DNA from: Chara braunii
Taxonomy: Eukaryota; Streptophyta; Charophyceae; Charales; Characeae
Direction: 5' to 3'
Assembly: GCA_003427395.1 (NCBI GenBank)
Contig: BFEA01001105.1
Span: forward strand, 10,229-54,266
DNA length: 44,038 nucleotides
Part shown: piece by piece, positions 22,046-32,700 of the stretch
Position numbering within the stretch: the stretch's first letter is position 1
Layout: each line of letters begins with the position of its first letter
Position numbers and translations under genes: made by a program
Notes under the pieces: generated by a model
The model's database searches: none
Seen by the model: only the letters and a program-made list of their open reading frames with translations
What the model was told of the DNA's origin: nothing

Positions 22046-23097
22046 CTAAAAATCACCGAGCGTTTCTTCATCGTTGTCATCTTCGTCATTTGCACCACAA
22101 TCTTGTCCCTCTCCCTCGACATCCGCAAGTCCCATGGCTACCGGGCCCTTGAATTTATACTGAATAGCAAAATCCGCACATGCTAAAGGTGTTTCTCGCT
22201 CTATCTGCTGAATCCCACCACTGTTCTCATTCATATAATTTTCAGTATCCCGGTTTGTTGTCGAACTGTGAAAAACATCAATTTTTTCACACTCAAATTG
22301 CATTGACTCCAAACGTTTCTTGACAACAGTTCACAAATCAACAGAAGGGGATGATTTCGCAAACAAATTCAATGTGTTCACCAAAGCACCTTCCAGCGCT
22401 GATGAAAATGTATCATCCATACAGCCTAGTTCATCAACAACCAACAAACCATGCATTGCTTTCAATGTCCACGTCTCATTGATGATAACAAATTCATCCA
22501 CTGTGAAAGTAGAATATACTCTTCTCCATCGACTATCACTCATGGTAACTCGCAAACTGAATGCACGGACTCTTTCTAACATTTTTGTCGTAAATTCACT
22601 ATAGTTAACACATCAACAACTATCATCTTTAAAACGTCTTCCTGATTATTTAAAAAATAATCATGAGCTACTGCCTTTGCTTTGACGTTGCCTTTCCAGC
22701 ATCGTTCATCATAACTTCCACCCACACGTGTTTTCTCCTTAGTGATGTCTTCTTTTTTGAAAAACCACATTGCCAGATCCTCAAACTCATGAGATATGAC
22801 TTCGCATCTTGTGGCTGTCACACCCGTTACTTTGCGTAATGAAGCATTTTTCATTTTTTCAAGGAAAGCCAATACATGAGGAATCGTCTCGGCATTCCTC
22901 TCCAGCGTTTTTGAAATCTTAACACGCGCATCAAAATAGGAAGGTATGCGATCCTTGAACATCTTCAACGCATCTTCGCTCTTCCAGTCAACACCTTCTC
23001 TTGCATACTTGAGGACCATGCCGCATGCTCTTCTGCACTGGTCAGACGTCATATCCATATCTTTGTATAGATGTGAATGAACTATATATTTATACAA
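22046..23097 (-). pseudogene. Broken gene, unknown family
   Basis: A 173-codon minus-strand ORF (23,097-22,576) contains DMTSDQCRRACGMVLKYARE, KISKTLERNAETIPHVLAFL, ATRCEVISHEFEDLAMWFFK and YDERCWKGNVKAKAVAHDYF. A frame change near 22,580 leads to MLERVRAFSLRVTMSDSRWR and VDEFVIINETWTLKAMHGLL. In the same frame, after a TGA at about 22,329, it continues KKRLESMQFECEKIDVFH and ends in an acidic tail (DNDEETLGDF). The composition is convincingly protein-like over about 340 codons. I do not recognise the family. It sits upstream of, and co-oriented with, the Plavaka remnant and could be an accessory gene of the same element. Confidence 0.45.
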
Positions 23098-23164
23098 AAA
23101 AAAATAAATAAATTATATGACGCATGTAAGATATTATATTTTCGTAAAAACACACAATATATTT

Positions 23165-24016
23165 AATTTGTCAGACAATTTTCCACATATACACACACGC
23201 ACACGCACGGACAATGCTCGTGGAAGAGGTGGTCATGCTATATAGCTTAACTTGTTGAAGTGCATTCATAGTGCGACTACCATTTAACGTTTTTTTTTTT
23301 TTTTTTTTTTTTNNNNNNNNNNNNNNNNNNNNNNNNNNNNNNNNNNNNNNNNNNNNNNNNNNNNNNNNNNNNNNNNNNNNNNNNNNNNNNNNNNNNNTTT
23401 TTTTTTTTTTCTCTCTCTCTCACTAACGCATAATGCTCGTCGAAGAGATGGTTGCACTACGTAGCTTGCCATTGTTCAAGTGCATTCTTAGTGCGACCAC
23501 CCCTTTGACGGCTCTCTCTCTCTCTCTCTCTCTCTCAAACACACTCACAAACCTGCACAATACACGTCGAACAGGTGGTTACGATATGTAACTTACTATT
23601 GTTCAAGTGCATTCTTAGTGCAACCACCTCTTTTACATCTCTCTCTCTCTCTCTATAACACACTCTCACACAAAGACATAATGCTCGTTGAAGACGTGGT
23701 CGCACTACATAGCTCACCATTGTTCAAGTGCATTGTTAGCGCGACCACCCCTTTGACGACTCTCTCTCTCTCTCTCTCTCTTACACGCGTACACACACAC
23801 TCATACTGCTCGTCGAAGAGGTAGTGACGCTATGTAGTTTACAATTATTCAAGTGCATTGCAAGTGCGACCACCTCTTTAACGTCTCTCTCTCTCTCTCT
23901 CTCTCTCATACACTCACACAAACGCGTAATGCTCGTCGAAGAGGTGATCGCACTGCGTACCGTACCATTGTTCAAGTGCATTGTTAGAGCGACCACCCCT
24001 TTGACGGCTCTCTCTT

Positions 24017-24064
<48 letters not shown>

Positions 24065-24490
24065 ACAATGCACGTTGAAGAGGTGGTCACGATATGTAGC
24101 GTACTATTGTTCAAGTGCATTCTTAGTGTGACCACCTTTTCTACGTCTCTCTCTCTCGCTCTCTATAACACACTCTCACACAAATGCATAATGCTCGTCG
24201 AAGAGGTGGTCGCATTACGTAGCTCACCATTGTTCAAGTACGTTGTTAGTGCGACCACCCCTTTGACGGCTCTCTCTTTCTCTCTCACGCACACACACAT
24301 ACACACACTCATATTGTTCGTCGAAGAGGTGGTGACGCTATGTAGTTTACCATTATTCAAGTGCATTGTTAGTGCGACCACCCCTTTGATGGCTCCCTCT
24401 CTCTCTCTTTCTCTCTCTCCCACACACACACACACTCATACACATGCACAATGCACGTCTAAGAGGTGGTCATGATATGTAGCGTACTAT
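23165..24490. repeat. Microsatellite-linked hairpin satellite, four-unit higher-order array
   Basis: About ten units, spaced roughly 120-138 bp, each built as (CT)n, (CA)-rich tract, then a hairpin of about 75 bp. The arms are about 22 nt with core GAGGTGGTCGCACTA and TAGTGCGACCACC; the loop contains TTCAAGTGCATT. Three unit types can be told apart by the loop: A (CGTAGCTCACC), B (CTATGTAGTTTAC) and C (GATATGTAGCGTAC). From 23,430 they run A-C-A-B-A-C-A-B-C, a tetramer of about 505 bp (A at 23,430 and 23,928; C at 23,560 and 24,066; B at 23,805 and 24,312). Confidence 0.93.
23313..23397. other. Assembly gap (85 N)
   Basis: A run of 85 undetermined bases flanked by poly-T on both sides inside the hairpin satellite. 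The true length of the first unit is unknown. Confidence 0.98.
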
Positions 24491-24649
24491 TATTAACATG
24501 TTATTTGTTAAAATAGGACATTATATTTGAAATTGGTACTAGTAAGCTAATAATTTCATGTTAAAATCGCCATATTTTGTACTTGAATGAAACTTAGGAT
24601 ACGAGTAGTGAACCCGAAGAATCCAATTGACAGGCCATAAATTGAAACT

Positions 24650-26210
24650 GGACTGAAGTTTAAGGCAATCACTTACTGAACATGATGGATTGAGTGTCGA
24701 TTCCATTCAATTTTTGCACTTCCACAAATTTTGTAACTTATAAGCCGTTACGGTAATAACACGGAGTTGTCAGAAAGGGAAACTCAAGAGACTTCAAGTT
24801 CAATTGTTGCTCTCAAGGCAATGAGACACTTAATAACAAATTGAATGTTCAACTCTCGATTTCATCACACCGTTCTCAATGTTTTGTGAGCATTGAGTCC
24901 GACCTATTTCAGATGACATTGTGACTAGTAAGTCATGCATTAATTTTTGAAACTCAATCGAAGTGTGACTTCAAGGCAACCACACGGTAAATAAGATGGT
25001 TAGAGTATGGATTCCGTCGCACTTCGATAATTTATGCACTAACTTCAAAAACATAACTGGTGTGACTTGCATAAATTGAAACTTAATCGAAGAGTAAAGT
25101 TAACTTAAGCCTTAAGTTAGGCAATCACATGATAAATGAGATGGTTTAAGTATGGATTCCATCACACTTCGATATTTTATGTACTAACTTAAAAGACGAA
25201 GCTGGTGTGATTTGCATAAATTGAAACTCAATCGAATAGTAGAGACCATTACAAGATGGTTTAAGCATGGATGTCATCACACACACTTCGACAATTTATG
25301 TTTAACTTACTTAAAAGACGTAACTGGCATGTCATTGTCATACATTGAAATTCTCTCGAACAGTGGACGTGATGAGACAATGAACGACAAGGTTATGAGT
25401 GACCTCAGAATCTGCATCACACTTCGATTAATATCACTAACGGTGACTGACCATTGAGTCGGATGTACTTTACATGACATTGTGTGAAGAAGAAACTGGA
25501 ACTCAATCAAGATGATTTAAGTATATCATCACACTTCGATGATTTTGCCAATGGACTCCAACGCATTTCGACAATTTATGTTTAACTTATTTAAAAGACG
25601 TAATTGGCACGTCATTGTCATACATTGAAATTCTCTCGAACAGTGGACGTGATGAGACACTGAACAACAAGGTTGTGAATGACCTCAGAATCTGCATCAC
25701 ACTTTAATTAAGATCACTGACGATGACTAACCATTGAGTCGTATGTACTTTACATGACATTGTGTGAAGAAGAAACTTGAAGTCAATCAAGATGGTTTAA
25801 GTATGGATGTCATCACACTTCGATGATTTTGCCAATGGACTCCATCGCACTTCGACAATTTATGTTTAACTTACTTAAAAGATGTAACTGGCATGTCATT
25901 ATCATACATTGAAATTCTCTCGAATAGTGGACGTGATGAGACACTGAACGACTAAGTTGTGAGTGACCTCAGAATCTGCATCACACTTCGATTAATATCA
26001 CTGACGATGACTGACCATTGAGTCGGATGTACTTTACATGACATTGTGTGAAGAAGGAATTGAAAGTCAATCAAAGAGTCAACGCAATCACACGGTAAAC
26101 AAGATGGTTTAAGTATGGATTCCGGCGCACTTCGACAAATAATCATAAACTAACATGACACTATCATATTTATTTTAAATTGAAGTGAGTACCATGGATG
26201 CCGTCTCACT
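24650..26210. repeat. Minisatellite, about 280-bp unit with diverged half-units
   Basis: TTCGACAATTTATGTTTAAC begins three clean copies at about 25,287, 25,567 and 25,851, with a degenerate fourth start at about 26,131, giving periods of 280-284 bp. Each copy holds ACATTGAAATTCTCTCGAA, GACCTCAGAATCTGCATCAC and CATTGAGTCG(G/T)ATGTACTTT. Before 25,287 more diverged units of about 130-140 bp share CACACTTCGATA, TTAAAAGACG and TTGAAACTCAATCGAA, suggesting the 280-bp unit grew from a smaller one. No coding content. Confidence 0.85.
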
Positions 26211-26411
26211 TCAAAAAACATCGTAATCATGAAAAATTAAGAGTTCAAAATTGTATCGACACGTGCAAGAAATCACAAATGCAAGATCATTGAACTACGT
26301 CTGAATTAAATGCTATCAGTCAACTCAAGATTGAACTACATCTCAAATAAATGCTACGAGCGGCCGTAATCTAAACTTTTTAAAACACCATCATTTACAA
26401 ATTTAAAGTTT

Positions 26412-27320
26412 CTACCATCGTCCCAGCGTCATATGAAAACTGAATCCATATAAGACATTTATTAAAGACCCGAAAGCATGGGTTTGTGGTTGTTCCTTCG
26501 TCGCCACCCTCGAGAAGACCGAAATGTATTTCATCCTTACAAACCTATCGACACCTGTCAAGGACTTACCGATGGCGTCACACACACAACATGCCACTTG
26601 CTCTACCTCATGCCACTTCTGAACCTCATCAATTTGACCGGCGATTTCCAAATCGGACTGTCCGTTCTCGTACAGGAGGCGCAAATTCCCCATATTGCGA
26701 CCATAGATTCTAAGCTCGTTCCAAGAAACCAGCACTACAGCGTCCACCAAAGTCCGTTTTTGGTTTGAACATCCCACACACAACACTCTGCAGAAGTCGG
26801 AACCGGTCACAGACAACCGTACGCAACAGTACGACACATCCTTTGGCCGTATTCCGGCACCACGCAGTGGATGTACTTCCAAAAATGGATTGTAGGATGC
26901 ACAGTCCAACAACTCTTGTTTGAAGTCTGCAGCCCACACACGAGGTGACCTCGTCACATTGTCCAGACGAAGGTAAAACCGCTTATTCTCTTCCTGTCTG
27001 AGTGTGGCACGCAAGGACGAAAGTTGCCTGACACCAATGGCATAATGAGGTACTTTGATTAGGCTCCCCCACTCCATCGCAAAAGTAAAATTGTACTCCT
27101 TATGCCATGGACATTTCCTTGTCAAGATTGCTCTATCCCATTCTGCCTCGGACCACTCATCGAGACGCTTGTCCAAGAAGGGGTTCCCTGTCACCAATGT
27201 TGGAACTGGCAGGAGAAGGTTGTTGATCGATTCTGAGCAGTCGTGGTCTTGGCCAAAAACTGTGTAGAGGTTGTGAGGACAAACCGTTGGTGATGATCTC
27301 GTCTCCATGTTTGATAACAT
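26412..27320 (-). CDS. 302-aa protein, unrecognised family, partner of DUF7869-type gene
   Basis: An intact minus-strand frame of 302 codons from an ATG at 27,320. Its central and C-terminal parts are clearly paralogous to the 330-aa protein at 37,711-38,703. Shared landmarks in order are LD(E/D)WS, CPW, KQELLDCA, HPLR or YPLR followed by PG/AGI, VSYC-x-V, RVLCV-x-x-SN, LVDA-x-V-x-VS-x-NE, IAGQ(I/V)D, WHE-x-E, IGKSL and FVRMKY-x-SV. No known domain is apparent. The start overlaps the last 164 bases of the DUF7869-type ORF in a +1 frame. A TGA precedes the start in frame (near 27,350), so the ATG start is plausible. The paralogue has a similar-length leader and also begins Met-Leu-Ser. The C-terminus diverges and lacks the paralogue's TRSGRVVRP tail. 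Confidence 0.7.
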   Translation of the reverse strand: MLSNMETRSSPTVCPHNLYTVFGQDHDCSESINNLLLPVPTLVTGNPFLDKRLDEWSEAEWDRAILTRKCPWHKEYNFTFAMEWGSLIKVPHYAIGVRQLSSLRATLRQEENKRFYLRLDNVTRSPRVWAADFKQELLDCASYNPFLEVHPLRGAGIRPKDVSYCCVRLSVTGSDFCRVLCVGCSNQKRTLVDAVVLVSWNELRIYGRNMGNLRLLYENGQSDLEIAGQIDEVQKWHEVEQVACCVCDAIGKSLTGVDRFVRMKYISVFSRVATKEQPQTHAFGSLINVLYGFSFHMTLGRW

Positions 27321-29603
27321 CCTCCCAGTAACACAAAGTTTTTTCTCTCCTGCTCACCTCATGGTCGTTGTAAGTGCACCATGCTGACGGCCTGCTCTCG
27401 AGCAACTCGCGGAATCGAATAACCCCATTTCTGGCCTTACAATAGTCATTTCGAGGAAGGGGTTGCACAGGAGGCGGGTCAAATGGCCACGATGGACCTG
27501 CATAGCTTTCATCGGGGTTCTGATTGAACCAATAAATCGGACCTTCGTCGGGCAACCAATTTTCGTCATCGCAGAACTCCTTGTAGAACATTCCTGGATT
27601 ATCTCCAACCATAAAAAATTTAAGCAAGTGCGGTTTTGAAATACCAGTAATGTCGGACGCAATGCACGAGTCTACTATACTTATCCAATCTGCCAGTGTA
27701 TCGAGGAAAATACATTTGGGAGGTTTTTTGTGGGATTGCTCTATGAGCTCGTAGAACTCGTCCATAGTATAAGCGTCTGTGTCTCTCAATTTCTTTGAGA
27801 AAACGCTGAATGTAGCGTCCACGTCTGTATGGGTATGTCCCACCAGCATGAAACCTATTTCTACCTCTTGGAAAACTTTGAACTTAACCAAGAGTGCAAC
27901 TAGCGCACATATGTACTTGTTCTTGTTTTCCCGCCAACAATTATCTGCTTGAATGTGCAAGAACGGTGGCAGTGGCGTCCCGCTCCCTTGAATTTCGACA
28001 AGGGTTCTCATGAGACAAGTAGCGACTGTATTCGAATCGTGTTTGAAATACGGAAACCACGTGTACACACAAATACTCAGGTCTCTACCATGTGCAATGC
28101 CACCTGTCAGATTCGTCTTCATCATCATCTCGTGCATAAGTGCTTTCAAGTAGTTTGCTTGGCCAATATGGGGGATGGTCGTTTTTTTCTGGTCCATGCC
28201 GTCAATGATGAGACACAAACGGTCGTTCGGGCGGACCATGGAATCAGTCTTTGCCCGACTGTAGTCCAGTCTATGTTCAACTTGCCGTCTTTGGTGAGCT
28301 TTTATCTCCTCCTCTGCTCGTTCGCGAGCTCGAGGAAGAGAAGCATAATATATACGTTCTTTCAGTACACGACAGACGACACACTTTGTGAATGTGTTTG
28401 AGTGTGCGAGTGAAACGTGAAAAGGTGAATCTGCCACAATTTATAAAAGTTGGACTCAGACACGACTTCGAGGCCGACAACCACGAAGTCTGATTTGATG
28501 GACTCATAAATGGAACGCTTTGTAAAAGCAGCTGGCAGTCGGAGTTTCGGTCTGTAAATGTCGTCTTGATGTGCCACCTCATTTGGCATGCTATCTGCGT
28601 GACTGTCTATGAATGTTTTCATGCTGGCAAGCATGGCGACCGTCTTATCTTTCGGTTTTTGTATACCCGTCAGTCCGTGCTCACAACGCACAAAACCATT
28701 GTCCAATCGCTTTTTGTAGCTATAAAATGTATTGCGAGACACACCGAGAACATTGCAGTACACCTTGACGCACATGTGACGTTCCAACTCTACAGGACGG
28801 ACATGTTTCTGTCCACCTTCATTCACAGTGAAATCTTTAAGGCTTTTCATCCACCACTCTGCTCGCTGTTCAGGACTTTTATTGTAAAATCCTTGTCTAA
28901 CCTTTCAGACTTCCTCCGATGACACGTTGTAACAACAACGAGCATTGCAACATGCCATGCCGCGTACCATTAGTAGTTTCTTTTCGGATAGCATGTCTTT
29001 CGCTCTTTTGTACTGCTCTACCTTTCTAGCATTCCTATTCGCCATGCTATACGGTCTTTCTGCCATTTGTTCTTCACCGGTCCTGCGAGACGCTTCAGAC
29101 CCAGACTGACTCTCAACATGAATGGCATCACGAGATCGCACTTGCGTTGGACTTGCTCGTGCAGTGGACAACTCCTCTGAAGAATAGTCGGTGTCAACCA
29201 ACTTTGTTCCGTTGTGGCTAGGTTGCTGTAAAGACTCACTAGAAGAGGATTGTTGTCCGGACGAGTAATCAGTGTCCACCAACTTCTCGGTTCCGGTGTC
29301 AGAGGTTGTGAGCAAAGCAGCCATCGGCACACAGCAGTTGTCCGCGAAAGTTGAGGGGCGCTCCTCGCCAGAAACGTGGAACTCATTTCTGGAGGCCGAT
29401 GGATCTTCGCCTGCGGACGATGCGGCCAAAGCCCCGGCCCCCAGGCAAATGGATGCAACCCCCAAAGCTCTAACGAAAAGCGCGACTACTTTTTCTGGTA
29501 AACGCAGCAGTGATTTGTTGGAACGACGAATTGTCGGAAGAGCTTGTCGGGGACAATTGCAAATCTTCCAGGTGAAAATGCAAGCCGGTGGCCTGTCCGG
29601 CAT
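27157..29603 (-). pseudogene. DUF7869-type protein gene (transposase-like), one stop and one frameshift
   Basis: The N-terminal part (29,603-28,905) is Ser/Asp-rich with a duplicated KLVDTDYSS motif, then RNARKVEQYKRAKDMLSEKK and a Cys cluster (CCNARCCYNV). An in-frame TGA (28,905-28,907) is followed in the same frame by YNKSPEQRAEWMKSLKDF and EHGLTGIQKPKDKT (to 28,362). Near 28,420 the frame shifts and a 426-codon body (28,437-27,157) begins with FTKCVVCRVLK, a zinc-binding-like pair. It continues CLIIDGMDQKKTTIPHI, HIQADNCWRENKNKYICAL and MLVGHTHTDVDATFSVFSKK. The order Cys pair, IIDGMDQ, DN-x-x-x-EN-K and GH-T-x-x-D-x-x-FS matches the DUF7869 family as I remember it. The three Asp blocks resemble an RNase-H-like DDE core, which is inference. 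The start codon is uncertain. The last 164 bases overlap the next ORF. Confidence 0.7.
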
Positions 29604-31020
29604 CCATAGCCAGGCTAATGCGGTCGTTCCTTAAATCGTCCTTTCCGCCTTCATGTAGCCGTCGGTGCCTGCCAACGGATTTTCACTCTCGTATAGTCTC
29701 CACACCCTGCAAAACACCGGAGCGAAGTGTAAGCCCGAACACTAAGAACATGTGTCTTTCAACCCCCCACCCCCTCGCCCCCCCCCCTCCCTAATTTCGA
29801 GATGCTGCAAGAGGAAGGCGTGAAAACGCAACGGGGTGGCACGAACGATCTGGCAAAACCCGAAATGTGAAGTGCGCGGACATCCGAACTTGCCAGAGAT
29901 TCAAATCCTTCGACTGTGTTGATTTTATGCGCCAAAGGGCATCTGAATATTTCTTGCCTCGACTACGGTAACAAGAATCGTATTGATAGAGAAGGGGGAT
30001 CCCCTTCCATCTTGTGCTTTTTATGATTTCATGAGTTGGGCGGTAAAGTCCGTAGCAGCTGCCAAAGGCAAACCCCTTGATCTGTTGACATGCCTCCAAT
30101 GATGGAACCCATCTGCTACAAAGGGCCTTGGCCCGCCTACCACACATCACCGCAGGTTGCTGAAGAGGGTAGGTCCCGCAACCGCCTTAGCGATTGTCTA
30201 GCGTCGAGAGGTTAGTCCCTCAAGGCGCGTGTCAGCCGACACTTGAGTGTCGAACGGGACCCTCGAAACCATCAAGGGCCACGCGAGAACGGGCAGCACA
30301 CAGTGCGCCATTACCACGACTGCTTGCGTACTCATGCATGGCTAGTCGTTATGAGGAAGGTTGCGTCCGCGGCATTTGTACGCCGTCTGGCGTCGGACGA
30401 CCAAAGGATTTCCCTGACATTTGGTTATGGGTCTGACACCGTATGGACTACACGAGTCTCGGTTTGGATAGTATCTCAATTCTCTGAATTTCAGGTGGTG
30501 TGTGACGTGTGGCAAGATTGACGCGTTCTAGCACCCCCCCCCCCCCCCCCCCCCCGCAGTACAGTGCGCAGATTCGCGCACAGGTTCGACAGTGACGTCG
30601 GGTGGCGCTGCAAGCCTCGACAGTCGACGAGGCTTCGAAATTCGTGTTCTTCGCAGGCGAGGCACACGACTGACCACAACAGCGTCCCGAAAGGTTACAG
30701 GTTGACGGGTTTGCGACAGAAGAGATAGATCAAGGCCAAACTTACCATCGGCGGCAATTTCGTTTACTTCGTTGCGGAAATGAAAATCATGGTTGCAGGT
30801 CTTACAAGTGACCCCCTACAAACCCCGATTAACTCCATCGACACGGCGAGGTCGTGTGCTGGAAATGCCTCTAATGCATCCCCCATATACCCCCATTCTG
30901 TGAATCGACAACGCACATACGTGCGCTGGCAATGTCTACTTCTGCAGCCCTCGCTATGGTCGTGCGTCAACCGCGGCAAATAGATTGCGGATCTCCGTAA
31001 TGGCCACAACAAGCACGATC
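29604..31020. other. GC-richer region with poly-C tracts, no supported gene
   Basis: Base composition rises here compared with the AT-rich DNA to the left. Poly-C tracts occur at about 29,771-29,788 and 30,533-30,555. Open frames in both orientations lack any recognisable domain and overlap one another, so I call none of them. Confidence 0.4.
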
Positions 31021-31734
31021 CTCGAAGTTCGCCGGGATCCGAACTTGTCAACGATCTGTGTCCCGGGATCGCGAACAGTGTACTGTCGGGAGGCCATTCA
31101 ACAATCATGCACGATTAGAAAAGAACAAGGTTACAGGCTCCTTCAATAATCCCCACAGAACCCGATTCAGCCACCCCCTGAACGGCATGCCAGGCCGCGG
31201 TTCTCCCTGTCGTGGCAGCAGGATTCGGGTCATTTCGCCGCCTACACCTCGTGGCAGAGCAGTGGAACAGTGGGGCTGAGGCGTGGAGCGGACTACCGTG
31301 GATGCGGAAGTCAGGATGCAGGCGAACTTCGGTCGAGATGGGCGGAAGGACAGTATCGGCGGGCGGGGTTTAGAGAGATTAATGACGACCGTTTTCTTTT
31401 GCTTCCAGTCCCGAGTAACGACTGTTGGACCCTGATGTTGCAGGAGTGTATTTTTTGCAAAGTGACTCCCCCTCCGGGGCAACCGTTGATTACCGGGGCT
31501 CACAGGGTTGAAATGTGAAACCAACGAGGCAATGACAGCACATTTGATGTTCCCGAATCAGGGTCTTCCGAGTCGACGGATTGGCCGGTACGCATCACCT
31601 GAAGTCCGTCGGGGTCCGAGCTTTGTGAAACCATGGATCTCGGCAATTAAGGCCAACTACAAGTCAGAAAAGTGAGCAGTCATGCCACCAGCGTCCTAGG
31701 TGGGAGCGGCAGGAAATGTGTAACCAGACCCATG

Positions 31735-32034
31735 CACATGAAGTTCGGATGCCGGCGGACTACCATGACTACAATGCATTCTTGTTGAATCGGGAAGGTC
31801 AAGTTCGCGAACATGAAGTGCGGATCCCGGCGGAATTGCAGTTGGGGCATTGATTCGAAACGCGCACGGTTCACAAACTGCTCTGAGTCGTTTTTGCATT
31901 GTGCGCGTTTCGAATACGTGGCCGAACCGCAAGTCCGCCGGGATCCGCACTTCACGTTCACGGCTGCGACGTTCACAATTCAACATGAATGGCTTGCAGT
32001 CATGCTAGTCTGCCGACATCCGAACTTCATGTGC
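31735..32034. mobile_element. Foldback element, about 150-bp arms, bounded by the 22-bp palindrome
   Basis: The left arm from ACATGAAGTTCGGATGCCGG at about 31,735 runs through CATGACT, TGTTGAAT, GAACATGAAGTGCGGATCCC and ATTCGAAACGCGCAC. The right arm repeats these in reverse complement, ending GACATCCGAACTTCATGT at about 32,034. The 22-bp palindrome lies at both outer ends and again subterminally in each arm. The loop is about 30 nt around 31,885. No coding capacity. Confidence 0.8.
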
Positions 32035-32354
32035 TTATGAGAAGGCACACGTGCATGATCGGATCCCGGTGGACCTCGACAATCACCTCCAGGAAAGTTG
32101 CTAGTGAAAAGGCACACGTGTCGTGCGCGTGACCACACGGTTCACCGTGGTCGCTGCGCTTTTATGCCAACCGTGAGGTCAAGACTACATTGCGGGACAC
32201 ACTTGAGCGCACACGTGGCGCACCCGCGACCACAGGCGCCACAATGGATAGTTGTTGAAGAGAAGTTGGACGTGTCGCACTCGCATCCAGACGTTTGATC
32301 GAGACGGATGCAAGAAGAAGGCGGAAATCGATGGCCCAGTTGCACGTTCAGGTC

Positions 32355-32438
32355 GATGCGGAACGAGGTTCTCGCCGCGGTCTGCCACGTGGACCGCAGC
32401 GCACCCTTCGCGGCTGGAGAACCTCATTCCGCATTGAC
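32355..32438. repeat. Short GC-rich inverted repeat P1
   Basis: GCGGAACGAGGTTCTC at the left and GAGAACCTCATTCCGC at the right form 16-bp arms with one mismatch around a core containing TGCCACGTGG. The left flank and core are homologous to the arms of the larger foldback at 32,688-33,059 (shared AGGTTCTCGCC and CTGCCACGTGG). Confidence 0.8.
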
Positions 32439-32453
32439 GACACCGTTCGTGGA

Positions 32454-32700
32454 CGTCGAAACACGACAATGAACGCACCAATCGTTGCTCAAGAACAGTC
32501 GTGATCGTGTGATCATGACCGTTCGACCACGGAGATGCGTGTTCATGAAAATGCGTGCGAACGGGTGGTGCTCGAAACCATCAATTTGATGTACACACAG
32601 GGGAGCAACGAACACGCATGTTCATGGACGAACGGTCATGATCACCCGATCACGACTGTTCTTGAGCAACGATTACCACGTTTATTGTCGTGTTGCGATG
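32454..32700. repeat. Foldback P2, about 72-90-bp arms
   Basis: CACCAATCGTTGCTCAAGAA, then CAGTCGTGATCG and GATCATGACCGTTCG at the left, are matched in reverse on the right (CGAACGGTCATGATC to CTTGAGCAACGATTA). Outer parts CGTCGAAACACGACAAT and ATTGTCGTGTTGCGATG also pair. The inner parts pair more loosely through ATGCGTGTTCATG. It is almost perfect over about 48 bp, which suggests recent origin. Confidence 0.88.

Noticed and set aside
23284-24475. Repeated 60-135-codon frames with EEVVAL-type motifs
   Set aside because: Translations of the hairpin satellite units; no codon-level evidence of protein selection.
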